Of a DNA stretch of 40,801 bases, positions 16,949 to 24,700 are shown piece by piece. The translations under genes and the position numbers were made by a program. A model generated the notes under the pieces. The model did not search any database. It was not told the origin of the DNA and saw only the letters and a list, made by a program, of their open reading frames with translations. The stretch comes from Solirubrobacter phytolaccae (GTDB lineage: Bacteria; Actinomycetota; Thermoleophilia; Solirubrobacterales; Solirubrobacteraceae), in assembly GCF_027587195.1 (NCBI RefSeq), contig NZ_JAPDDP010000073.1, positions 1 to 40,801 on the forward strand. Direction: 5' to 3'. Position 1 is the first letter of the stretch. Each line of letters starts with the position of its first letter.

Positions 16949-17815
16949 TTAGGCACGTTTAGGCGCAAATCCGGCGGCGTCGATCGCGTCGACGAGTCCC
17001 TGGACGGCGGCGGCCGCGTCGTGGACGTTCCGGGGCTCGAAGTCGAGTTCGGCGGCGAGGGCGGCGTACTGCTCGGGCCAGCCGTCGAACACCGTGACCG
17101 TCGGCGGCCAGGAGTGCTTCGCGCGGAGTGCGAAGATCTCGACGCAGGCATCGCGCACGCGGGCCAAGTCGTCAATCAGGCCTTCAAGCATCAGAACGTC
17201 GCTGAGATCGCGGAAGCGGTCGTTGGGTGGTGGCTCGGCGAAAACCTCGGTGCACGCGTGGAGCTTCTGGGCGATCTGGTAGCGAACAGCCACGCAGGCG
17301 ACGTCGTCCGGACCGCTCAGACCGAAGGGGCCGAGAGGGATGGCCGGCACGCGATCGATCTCCTGTCCGGCGTCTCCCTCGGTCGGCGCGACTTCGAGCT
17401 TCACGGTGCCCCAGGAGCGGCCACGGTACGCGAGCTTGAGGTCGAGCTGGATGGCGTCGGTGTTGCGGATCGTACGCGGCGGGGTGCGAGTGATCTTGAA
17501 GTCGCCGTAGGTGTCGGCGATCGCCTGGTCCAGGCGATCGAGCATGTCGCCGCTGCGCTCGCGAAAGGCGGTGTCGTAGTCCTTCGTCGCGCGGGCATCG
17601 AGTCCGAGCCGTAGTTCCATCGCCACGCCACCCTTGAGCGCGAACACGGGATCGTCGTCCTCGTCCCGGACCCGCTCGAGAGCCGCCGCGACGACCATGA
17701 ACGAGATCCAGCGCTGGAGTCGCTGCTGGGCAACGCCGGTCGCCTTGGCGTGCTCGCCGACCCAGCGCTGCAGGACCTGCACGTTGTGCGGCGGCTTGCC
17801 GCGCTCGACGGGCAT
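16949..17815 (-). CDS. abiEii: AbiEii-type nucleotidyltransferase toxin
   Basis: 288 aa. Motifs of the AbiEii/AbiGii (DUF1814) family are present: VFALKGGVAMELRLGL (KGG 61-63, the GS-like nucleotidyltransferase motif) followed by KDYDTAF with D79 and D81 as metal ligands, a later D in IQLDLKLAYRG, and YQIAQKLHACTE with the conserved Lys-Leu-His. In type IV systems this toxin modifies RNA or another target with a nucleotide and is opposed by AbiEi. The ATG at 17815 shares one base with the TGA of the antitoxin gene (TGATG), so the pair is coupled. A phage-defence role is inferred from the family. Confidence 0.9.
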   Translation of the reverse strand: MPVERGKPPHNVQVLQRWVGEHAKATGVAQQRLQRWISFMVVAAALERVRDEDDDPVFALKGGVAMELRLGLDARATKDYDTAFRERSGDMLDRLDQAIADTYGDFKITRTPPRTIRNTDAIQLDLKLAYRGRSWGTVKLEVAPTEGDAGQEIDRVPAIPLGPFGLSGPDDVACVAVRYQIAQKLHACTEVFAEPPPNDRFRDLSDVLMLEGLIDDLARVRDACVEIFALRAKHSWPPTVTVFDGWPEQYAALAAELDFEPRNVHDAAAAVQGLVDAIDAAGFAPKRA

Positions 17816-18378
17816 CAGGGCGCCCGGCCTCCGGGACGGGCGAGGCGCTTGAGTTCGGCCTCCTCCGCTTTGCTGATCGCGCCGCGCTGGCGAGCTGTGC
17901 TGATCGCCTGCTTGATCAGATGCGCGCCCAAGTGGACCTCGATGCCGTCGCGGATCGCGCGCGCTGGCGTGACGATCGGGATCCCCTCATGGTTGGTGAC
18001 GTCGCGCTCGTCCAGGTCTCGGTGATGTAGCCGGTAGGCGGACGGGATCTCGCGCGTGATCCGCAAGTCCTTGCGGACTGTCACGTGGACCTTGGTCGGA
18101 TTGATGTCGCACAACTCGTGCAGGTCTAGCGCCGTGTCGTGGCTTAGGACCCCGCCACCGCGCGGCCACAGCGTGGCCTCCATGTACTGATCGAGCCCGG
18201 TGACCGGGATCGCCGGAACGCGGTACAGCCCATAGGCGACGCGTTCGAGCGTGCCCCGCTCTGCCATCTTGCGGAGTCGGTCCGCGACCACGTCGACAGC
18301 GGCAGCGTCTTCGGCTGTCACGTAGCCGTACTGGCCTACCGCTACATCCATCAGGGCGTTGTATCCGGCTCCCGGCAC
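17815..18378 (-). CDS. abiEi: AbiEi-type antitoxin/repressor
   Basis: 187 aa. The N-terminal winged helix is clear: YNALMDVAVGQYGYVTAEDAAAVDVVADRLRKMAERGTLERVAYGLYRVP. The C-terminal AbiEi domain follows (LSHDTALDLHELCDINPTKVHVTVRKDLR, VTPARAIRDGI, KQAISTARQRGAISKAE). It neutralises AbiEii and represses its own promoter. The GTG at 18378 is chosen because it brings the helix-turn-helix into register and stands exactly 7 nt after a TATCTT -10, that is, a leaderless start. The ATG at 18351 is an alternative. The longer frame to 18582 crosses the operator and is rejected. Confidence 0.88.
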   Translation of the reverse strand: MPGAGYNALMDVAVGQYGYVTAEDAAAVDVVADRLRKMAERGTLERVAYGLYRVPAIPVTGLDQYMEATLWPRGGGVLSHDTALDLHELCDINPTKVHVTVRKDLRITREIPSAYRLHHRDLDERDVTNHEGIPIVTPARAIRDGIEVHLGAHLIKQAISTARQRGAISKAEEAELKRLARPGGRAP

Positions 18379-18380
18379 AC

Positions 18381-18415
18381 CGCACAAGATAGGACATTTC
18401 GACCGATCTTGTGCG
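18381..18415 (-). promoter_or_regulatory. abiE promoter and palindromic operator
   Basis: A perfect 10-bp inverted repeat CGCACAAGAT (18381-18390) / ATCTTGTGCG (18406-18415) with a 15-bp spacer. The proximal arm overlaps the -10 TATCTT (18391-18386 on the minus strand). Binding of AbiEi here would block the polymerase, in line with known AbiEi autoregulation at inverted repeats. Confidence 0.7.
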
Positions 18416-18662
18416 AATTGACGTAGATGGCCTACGTGCCCCGTCGAAGCTGGGCTCGTGGCTGAATTGCCGGGGGTCAATACGTTCGAGCTAACTCGGA
18501 GCATCCGGCACTCGGGCGATTCGGGAATCCCACAAGCCACCGACCGCGCGCTTCTCAGGCACGGAACTTCGGCTTCCAACACGTATTCGTGCCCCCAAGA
18601 AGCGACATCGCCTTCCGTAAATCTCGCTGTACGATGGAAGGCACCACGCGTTGCCCGTACCG

Positions 18663-18902
18663 ATGACCTGGACGACCCGAGAGCTCAACGAGATCCAGCA
18701 AGCGGCCACTCGCGAGTTCATGGGCGATGCCGATGTGCTCGGAGTGCGGGTCCGTCGCCAGCACGCTGCGCCCACGCTGCAGATCACGTGTGCCACGGAC
18801 GCCAGTGTTGTTGCCGCGCGGCTACCTGCGACGTTCCGGGGGTTGACAGTTGTCTGTCGCGAGGCCCAGCCGATGGTCCTCGGGTACACGATCGCGCAGT
18901 AG
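18663..18902 (+). CDS. Small hypothetical protein
   Basis: 79 aa from the ATG at 18663 (TTG at 18651 also possible). The composition is protein-like: TTRELNEIQQAATREFMGDADVLGVRVRRQHAAPTLQITC, then VVAARLPATFRGLTVVCREAQPMVLGY. The repeated strand pattern (ADVLGVRVRR / PTLQITC / GLTVVCREAQP) looks like a small alpha/beta fold. A possible promoter, TTCCGT...TACGAT, lies upstream near 18612-18633. I do not recognise the family. It is the only plus-strand gene in the left half of the island. Confidence 0.5.
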   Translation: MTWTTRELNEIQQAATREFMGDADVLGVRVRRQHAAPTLQITCATDASVVAARLPATFRGLTVVCREAQPMVLGYTIAQ

Positions 18903-19140
18903 CCACACCCCCACTGGCCTGCTGGAACGTCCAGGGAGCTGGATCTTCGAGGACACGCCGAGATCCGCCGTCAGCTCGCGATACAGCTCGACATCACATC
19001 CGCGATCGCCTGGCGCAAGCACGTACGACTCCGCTTCGCACAGATCATGACCGTGCTCGCGATCACCGGTTTCGTGCTCGCCGAGACGGCGTTTGGATAG
19101 CGACGCCTAAGGCTGACCACGGAGTAGGCTGTCTGCCGCT
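18903..19140. other. Gap without a supported gene
   Basis: The plus frame that follows the stop of the small protein stays open to about 19098 and reads like real protein with a short hydrophobic segment (IMTVLAITGFVLAETAFG). However, it has no start codon of its own. It may be a gene remnant. Confidence 0.35.
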
Positions 19141-20586
19141 TCATCCGCGGCGGAGAACGCCAGCGATCTCCTGCGAATAGATGATTGGATCGGGCTCGAA
19201 GTCGAACGCGGCATACAGCGGCCCGACAAGCGCCTGCGCGATCTCCGGCAGCGTATTCGGGATGGCGTCGTACGCGACTGCGACGAGCCCCGTCGCCTCG
19301 TCCTGCATGCTCGTGTAGAACGGACCAATCATCCGTCTGCCGCTCGCCCAGGTTGAGAGCTTGCGGCCGTGGAGCCCGCGCCAAGTCATGCGCAGGTGCA
19401 CCTGCGCTCCCGCGTCTGCAAGATGCGCGCCGAGGCGGTGAGCATGCAGAGCCAGCTCGCCCGCTCGAAAGATCGGGATTGTGATGTCCAGCAGCTCGCC
19501 GGGAGGTAATTCTCCTTCGATTTTGCTGTCGTCCTGGTAGCCGCGCAACAGCATCAGACGGCCGGCAGGATGAGCGAGCCAGTAGTCCGAGTGAGCGCCG
19601 TCGTCGAAGACCTGATCGTCGTTGAGGAAGCACTCGAGCATGCCATCAACGACCGTGACCCGCTCCGGCATACGGCCGTCCGGGACCATCCACATCGGCC
19701 AACCACTTTCGTGGCCCTCAACCTCGTGCAGGATTCGCTTGAGTACGGTGAGTGCTTGTGGCTCCGATGCGTTCTCGATCGCGTAGCCGCACGAGTAGAC
19801 CCCGTAGCGAAACCGGGATTCGTTCATCGGCCCGTCCACCTCAGCAACGAGTTCCGTCAACCGGTGAATGGCGAACGTCTCGAGTTCCGTAAGCCGTTCT
19901 TGAGGCCCCATCTCGGCCGGGCCGGGAGCTAGGGCCTCGCGGAGAGCCTGCGGGCCACCCATCGTCCGAGCGATCTCGCGGAACATGTCTGCCAACGTCT
20001 CTCGCTGCGCGCGCATGCAGCGAGAAATCACCGCGTCCCAGTCAGCCGCGTCAGCGATCGGGGCGCTCTGAGGCCCAGGTCGGCGCGTGTAATAGACGTT
20101 GTCGCGCAGTGCATGGCCGGTCGGTCCTGCCGCGCGGGCACGAACGGGGACCCGATGCCCACCCGGAACATCGATGACCACATAAGGGTTGCCAGCTCGG
20201 TCCGTCAAGTGGTGCGTTGCGACTTCGAAGTTCGGATCGGCGTACTTGCTGACGATTGCGTTGATGGCATCAGCTGAATAGCCGCCGATGTCGTACGGAC
20301 ACTGCCCCGACGGAACCCAGCCGTCGGAACGCTCGCTCGCGCCGACAATAAGCCATCCTCCTCCGTGATTCGCGAGCGCCAGGATCTCCTTCGCGAGCGT
20401 GGCCTTCCCGACGTTGTCGGTCGTGAGGTCTAGCCATTCCTTCAGCTCGACGTCGAGCGTCTCGCGTGGTGTCTCTATCAGTACCTGGAGGTCCGCAAGC
20501 GCCTCGCCAGACGTCCACTGTCGGTCCTGACTGGTCAACGCGCACCGGCCCCTTAGTGTGAGCGGATCGTGGCGGTCAGCGACCAA
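19141..20586 (-). CDS. Schlafen-type AlbA_2 domain protein
   Basis: Up to 481 aa. Near the N-terminus stands the AlbA_2 (formerly AAA_4) pattern: ETLDVELKEWLDLTTDNVGKATLAKEILALANHGGGWLIVGASE, followed by INAIVSKYADPNFEVATH and PYVVIDVPGGHRVPVRA...NVYYTRRPG. The rest is a ~300-residue region of unknown fold ending in a segment rich in Leu and aromatic residues. AlbA_2 domains bind or cleave nucleic acids and are common in defence islands and as regulators. The annotated start is TTG at 20586, which overlaps the upstream gene by 34 nt; TTG at 20538 (before TSQDRQW) removes the overlap and is equally possible. Confidence 0.75.
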   Translation of the reverse strand: MVADRHDPLTLRGRCALTSQDRQWTSGEALADLQVLIETPRETLDVELKEWLDLTTDNVGKATLAKEILALANHGGGWLIVGASERSDGWVPSGQCPYDIGGYSADAINAIVSKYADPNFEVATHHLTDRAGNPYVVIDVPGGHRVPVRARAAGPTGHALRDNVYYTRRPGPQSAPIADAADWDAVISRCMRAQRETLADMFREIARTMGGPQALREALAPGPAEMGPQERLTELETFAIHRLTELVAEVDGPMNESRFRYGVYSCGYAIENASEPQALTVLKRILHEVEGHESGWPMWMVPDGRMPERVTVVDGMLECFLNDDQVFDDGAHSDYWLAHPAGRLMLLRGYQDDSKIEGELPPGELLDITIPIFRAGELALHAHRLGAHLADAGAQVHLRMTWRGLHGRKLSTWASGRRMIGPFYTSMQDEATGLVAVAYDAIPNTLPEIAQALVGPLYAAFDFEPDPIIYSQEIAGVLRRG

Positions 20587-20960
20587 TCGATCTTGGATGG
20601 CTTCGGTGCATCATCCGGGAGAGCCAGCGACCACTCTGCAACGCGCGCGGCCCTCAACTCCGGATACTCGCCAGAGCACAGTTGAAGCTCTATAAGCGCG
20701 CGCAGCTCATCCACGTTGGCCAGCGTGGGCGTCGCGGACGCTCGAAGCGGAATCCCTTCTGGCTCCCAGAGGACCGGTAGTCGTAGCTCGATTGTGACTT
20801 GGTTCTCAGCTGACACATCGGCGTCTGGCGCGAAAGCGTTCGGGCGGCGCACGGACCGGACAGCTTGCACCTTGAAACCCCACGGGACGAGGTCCGGCCT
20901 CTCGTGCTCCAGAAATTCGCCTACCCGTGCGAGGAGCCTACGTGCACCGGATTCCGCCAT
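20553..20960 (-). CDS. Hypothetical protein, overlapping partner of the AlbA_2 gene
   Basis: 135 aa from ATG at 20960 (a longer start at 21005 adds a basic, Pro-rich stretch). It begins with AESGARRLLARVGEFLEHERPDLVPWGFK, then beta-rich parts with alternating hydrophobics (VTIELRLPVLWEPEG, AARVAEWSLALPDD, KIDWSLTATI). There is no recognised motif. It lies directly upstream of the AlbA_2 gene on the same strand and may overlap its start, so the two are probably expressed and used together. Confidence 0.6.
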   Translation of the reverse strand: MAESGARRLLARVGEFLEHERPDLVPWGFKVQAVRSVRRPNAFAPDADVSAENQVTIELRLPVLWEPEGIPLRASATPTLANVDELRALIELQLCSGEYPELRAARVAEWSLALPDDAPKPSKIDWSLTATIRSH

Positions 20961-21161
20961 GGTCGGACTCACGGTGCGATCGTACGCCGACGGCCGGCGG
21001 AACACCGGCGATGGTCGCTCGCGCTACCCGTCCTCGTGCCGGAAGCGCGCCCTAGGGCGCCATCGGAAGTCGCGTGTCGGTGCTTGGGCCGCAAGGCCAC
21101 CGTGCCATCGAGCACGAAAGAACCTGGGACAGGCCGACTGCTCCGCCTCCTAGTGGTGACG

Positions 21162-21587
21162 ATGGCGAATCACCACAACAGCTCAATCAGGGAGGAACTC
21201 GTACGCCTCGATCCCGAGAGCGTGCGTGCGGTCGCGCTGGCGGTCGCGGATCTGCTTCGCGCCGAGGACGGGACGGCGCCGGAGACGCTGCTCACGCCGT
21301 CCGAGGTCGCGCTGCGGTACGGGGTCTCTCGCGCGTGGGTGTACGCGCACGCGAGGGAACTCGGTGCCGTGCGGCTCGGGGCCGGTCCGAAGGCTCGGCT
21401 TCGATTCCACGCTGAGCGCGTCGAGGAGGCCCTCGCCACGAACTCGACACGCGGCCCGGCGGCCAAGGGGAGAGGGACCGTCCCGACGAACGCACGACGA
21501 GTCGCCGCCGAGCACGCTTTCGACGCTGGGATTGATGACCTTCCCGACGCGTGGCGCGACGCGGCTTGTTGCGCCGTCCGACGGTGA
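21162..21587 (+). CDS. Helix-turn-helix DNA-binding protein (excisionase/AlpA-like)
   Basis: 141 aa. Helical N-terminus SSIREELVRLDPESVRAVALAVADLLR, then TLLTPSEVALRYGVSRAWVYAHARELGAVRLGAGPKARLRFHAERVEEAL, which is the MerR/excisionase helix-turn-helix plus wing (the ordinary Xis/AlpA layout). A basic tail follows. It precedes the integrase fragment on the same strand, as directionality factors usually do. The ATG at 21162 follows a GTG (21156) that could also start translation. It probably controls integrase action or island genes. Confidence 0.75.
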   Translation: MANHHNSSIREELVRLDPESVRAVALAVADLLRAEDGTAPETLLTPSEVALRYGVSRAWVYAHARELGAVRLGAGPKARLRFHAERVEEALATNSTRGPAAKGRGTVPTNARRVAAEHAFDAGIDDLPDAWRDAACCAVRR

Positions 21588-21731
21588 GCGGACGCATCCC
21601 GTCTCCCTCTTCTGGTCGCTTCGGGTCCGTCCGCGCTGGCGGTAAGTTCGGAGCGTCCTACACGAATCCGGGGCGCTGCGAACGCCTCGCAGGGAAGGAG
21701 CCGCAATGGCAATCCGTAGGAGGTCGGGCTG

Positions 21732-22232
21732 ATGGCCAGACCAGCTACGGGGCAGGTGATCGAGCGAGCCGGGAAGGCGGACACGTCCTTTGCGCTTCGC
21801 TTCTACACGCCGACCGGGGAACGCCGGCAGGTACGACTCGGACGAGCGTCCGAAGGATGGACTCGGCAGCGAGCCAGTGAGGAGCTGCAAGCCGTTCGGG
21901 CGGACTTGCGGCGCGGGATCACGAATCCGCTCGCCCAGGCGCCCGAGGAGACGAAGCCGGTGCCGTTGTTCGCGGTCTTCGCGCACGAGTGGTTCGAGGG
22001 CGTCCGCGGCGAACTCCGGCCGAGCACGGTCTTGGACTACGAGTGGCAGATCACGGCGCATCCGCTCCCGTTCTTCGGGGCGATGCCGCTGTCTGCGATC
22101 AGCGTCCAGGACGTCGATCGCTACCGGCAGGCAAAGGTCCGCGAGGCCGAGAAGCGGCGCCAAGCCGTCGACAAGGGCACGCCGCTTCGCGACAAGGACG
22201 GACGGATTCTCCGCCCGCTCAACGCGACATGA
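21732..22232 (+). pseudogene. Tyrosine recombinase/integrase, N-terminal fragment only
   Basis: 166 aa. It has an arm-type DNA-binding region (SFALRFYTPTGERRQVRLGRASEGWTRQRASEELQAVRADLRRG) and the core-binding SAM-like domain (FAVFAHEWFEGVRGELRPSTVLDYEWQITAHPLPFFGAMPLSAISVQDVDRYRQAKVRE). It stops at DGRILRPLNAT, where intact integrases continue into the catalytic domain; the RKHRHY residues are all absent. Only 62 bp separate the stop from the tRNA gene. The island is therefore probably immobile without a helper. Confidence 0.8.
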
Positions 22233-22294
22233 AGCACCCGGCCCAAGTGGCCTGATTCCCCGCAAACCCGCCTGCACAGCGGTGTTCCGGTGAG

Positions 22295-22368
22295 AGCCGG
22301 AGACGGGATTCGAACCCGTGACCTACCGCTTACAAGGCGGTTGCTCTGGCCAGCTGAGCTACTCCGGC
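22295..22368 (-). tRNA. tRNA-Thr (anticodon UGU)
   Basis: A complete cloverleaf on the minus strand: acceptor GCCGGAG/CTCCGGC, D arm GCTC...GAGC, anticodon stem ACCGC/GCGGT with loop CTTGTAA (anticodon TGT), T arm ACGGG-TTCGAAT-CCCGT, discriminator T at 22295, no encoded CCA. Its 3' part (22295-22338) is the right attachment site of the island. Confidence 0.96.
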
Positions 22369-22426
22369 GGGGAAGGGCAGTGTAGGGATCGCTAAGGCGC
22401 TCGCGCATATGGCCGATTAACGGATC

Positions 22427-24700
22427 GTGACCGTTCCTGCTGCCTTAGAGACCGAACGTGGATCGGCGCTGGAGGCCCTGGTCGACGCAGCCTCGGGCAT
22501 CCTCGCGGCGGATTCGCTGGACGGGACGCTCGGGCGGATCGCGCATCACCTGCGCGCGCTGTTGCGGTACGACGATCTGACGGTGTACGAGATCGACGAG
22601 GCGGCGGCGCTGCTGCGGCCCGTGTTCGCGGTCGGGAACTGGGTGGACGAGGTGCTCTCGGACCCGATTCCGCTCGGGACCGGTGTCACGGGGTGGGCGG
22701 TGAGCCATCGGCGGACGCGCAATGTGCCGAACTCGGTCGAAGAGCCGTTGTGCAACGTGGTGGGCGGGACGCCGGACGACGCCGAGGCGTTCGTGTGCGT
22801 GCCGTTGCTGGCGCGTGAGCGGGTGGTCGGTGCGCTGAACGTCTATCGCGGGATCGACAGCGCGGCGTTCAGCACCGAGGAGGTCGAGCTGGTCGAGCGG
22901 TTCGCGACGATGGCCGCGCTCGCGTACGACTCGGCGCGGCAGCGGGAGACGCTGCGCGAGCAGGTGCAGCGGGACGGGCTGACCGGGCTTTTGAATCATC
23001 GCGCGTGCCATGAGCGGCTCAACGCGGCGCTCGCGGACGGCGACGGCGCCGTGGCCGTGGTGCTGATCGACCTGGACCACTTCAAGGTCATCAACGACAC
23101 GCTGGGGCATGCGGAGGGCGACCGCGTGCTCGTCGCGTCGGCCGAGCGGCTGTGCAGCGCCGTGCGGGTCGGTGACGTGGTCGGCCGGATGGGCGGCGAG
23201 GAGTTCGTGCTGATCCTGCCGGGCGCCGACGCCGAGGCCGCCGAGGACTGCGCCGAGCGTGCGCGGGCGGCGCTTGGGGAGCTCACTGTGCACGGTCGTC
23301 CCGTGGCGGCGTCGGCGGGGGTCGCGGCCGCGCCGACCGACGGGCGCGAGGCGGCCGTGCTGCTCGAGAACGCGGACGCCGCGCTGTACTGGGCCAAGCG
23401 CTCGGGTCGAGGGCGGACCGTGCGCTACGTGCGGGGCGCGATCCGGCCGGAGTCCGAGCAGCGCAACGAGATCGCGGCGCTCCTCGAGAGGGGCACGGCC
23501 GCGATCGAGATCGTCTTCCAGCCGCTGGTGGAGCTCGCCACGGGCCGCGCGGGCGGGTATGAGGCGCTCGCGCGGATCGACGTCGAGCCGCGCCGGGGGC
23601 CGGACGAGTGGTTCGCGCAGGCACATCGCGTCGGCCTGGGCAACGACCTGGAGGCGCTCGCGCTGCGGGCCGCGCTCGAAGTGCCCGGTCGCCCCGACGG
23701 CGCGTTCCTCGCGCTCAACGTCTCGCCGCGCGCGCTGCTCTCCAAGCCGGTCCAGGACGCGCTGCCGGCGCAGCTGACCGGCATCGTCGTCGAGCTCACC
23801 GAGCACGAGGTCTTCGGCGACGAGGACGAGCTGGACGCGGCGCTGGCGGACCTGCGCGCCCGCGGTGCGCAGATCGCGCTCGACGACGCCGGCGCGGGCT
23901 ATGCGGGCCTGCAGCAGATGATCCAGATCGCGCCCGACATCCTCAAGCTCGACCGCACGCTCGTGCACGGCGCGCACGCTGACAGCTCACGGCAGGCGCT
24001 GCTGGAGGCGCTGATCGGCTTCGCGTCCTCGACCGGCGCGGCGATCTGCGCCGAGGGCGTGGAGGACCTCGACGACCTCCGGGCGCTCGTCGCGCTGGAC
24101 GTCACCTACGCGCAGGGCTACGTCCTCTGCCGTCCGGCGCCCGAGTGGCCGCAGCCGGACGCGGCGGCGACCGCCACCAGCGCCTCGCAGATCCGCGCGG
24201 GCCTCCGCGTCGCGCTCAACCCGCGTGGCGGCTCAGGTGCGTTCGCCCGCGGGCTGGCCGAGCTGTCCGACGAGCTCGCGGCGGCCGAGACCGTGTGGGA
24301 CCTGGGCGCCGCGAACTCGCGCGCCGCGCACCTGCTCGGCGCGGACGAGCTGTCGATCATGCTCGTGCACGGCGACCACCTCGAGCAGATCTCCGACGAG
24401 TGCGACGAGGCCGGTGAGCGCTGGCCGATCGCCGACTTCCCCGCCAGCCGCTACGTGCTCGACGCCGGCATCCCCGGCCAGATCGTCGCCGGCGACGCCG
24501 CGGGCGACCAGTCCGAGCTGGAGGAGCTCGCCCGCATGGGCTTCGCGACCGCGCTGCTCGTGCCCGTCACCTACGGCCGCACACCGCGCGCCCTGCTCGA
24601 GGTCTACCGCATCCGCCCGCAGGCGTTCACGTCCCGCGAAGTCGACCGCGCCCGCGTGCTCGCCCAGCAGTTCGGCGCCGCGCTCGACCGCTTCACCTAG
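22427..24700 (+). CDS. GAF-GGDEF-EAL-GAF c-di-GMP turnover protein
   Basis: 757 aa. N-terminal GAF (~15-175) ending in a coiled linker; GGDEF domain with the active-site G-G-E-E-F at 256-260, substrate/metal Asp in IDLDHFK, and a complete inhibitory I-site R247-V-G-D250 five residues upstream. The EAL domain (~355-580) keeps YEALAR, LNVSP, ELTEHE, a DDAGAG loop, ILKLD, AEGVED and QGY, so phosphodiesterase activity is plausible. A second GAF-like domain closes the protein (~600-757). Both synthase and hydrolase activity are possible; GAF ligands decide. It begins at GTG 22427, 59 bp after the tRNA gene, and shares its stop (CTAG) with the convergent epimerase gene. Confidence 0.93.
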   Translation: MTVPAALETERGSALEALVDAASGILAADSLDGTLGRIAHHLRALLRYDDLTVYEIDEAAALLRPVFAVGNWVDEVLSDPIPLGTGVTGWAVSHRRTRNVPNSVEEPLCNVVGGTPDDAEAFVCVPLLARERVVGALNVYRGIDSAAFSTEEVELVERFATMAALAYDSARQRETLREQVQRDGLTGLLNHRACHERLNAALADGDGAVAVVLIDLDHFKVINDTLGHAEGDRVLVASAERLCSAVRVGDVVGRMGGEEFVLILPGADAEAAEDCAERARAALGELTVHGRPVAASAGVAAAPTDGREAAVLLENADAALYWAKRSGRGRTVRYVRGAIRPESEQRNEIAALLERGTAAIEIVFQPLVELATGRAGGYEALARIDVEPRRGPDEWFAQAHRVGLGNDLEALALRAALEVPGRPDGAFLALNVSPRALLSKPVQDALPAQLTGIVVELTEHEVFGDEDELDAALADLRARGAQIALDDAGAGYAGLQQMIQIAPDILKLDRTLVHGAHADSSRQALLEALIGFASSTGAAICAEGVEDLDDLRALVALDVTYAQGYVLCRPAPEWPQPDAAATATSASQIRAGLRVALNPRGGSGAFARGLAELSDELAAAETVWDLGAANSRAAHLLGADELSIMLVHGDHLEQISDECDEAGERWPIADFPASRYVLDAGIPGQIVAGDAAGDQSELEELARMGFATALLVPVTYGRTPRALLEVYRIRPQAFTSREVDRARVLAQQFGAALDRFT

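Larger units (their letters stand above)
16800..22338. mobile_element. 5.5-kb genomic island integrated in tRNA-Thr
   Basis: A perfect 44-bp direct repeat at 16800-16843 and 22295-22338 brackets the region. The right copy is the 3' part of an intact tRNA-Thr gene, the left copy is an isolated tRNA fragment. Between them are an AbiE toxin-antitoxin pair, a small protein, an AlbA_2 protein with its overlapping partner, a HTH protein and the N-terminal part of an integrase. Base composition inside (especially 18400-20600) is visibly less GC-rich than the flanks. The truncated integrase suggests the island can no longer excise by itself. Confidence 0.85.

Noticed and set aside
18379-18582. Longer N-terminus for AbiEi
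   Set aside because: It would run through the palindromic operator and has no family similarity; the GTG at 18378 with its -10 is better.
18903-19098. Plus-strand frame with a hydrophobic segment
   Set aside because: Reads like protein but has no start codon after the preceding in-frame stop; treated as a possible remnant only.
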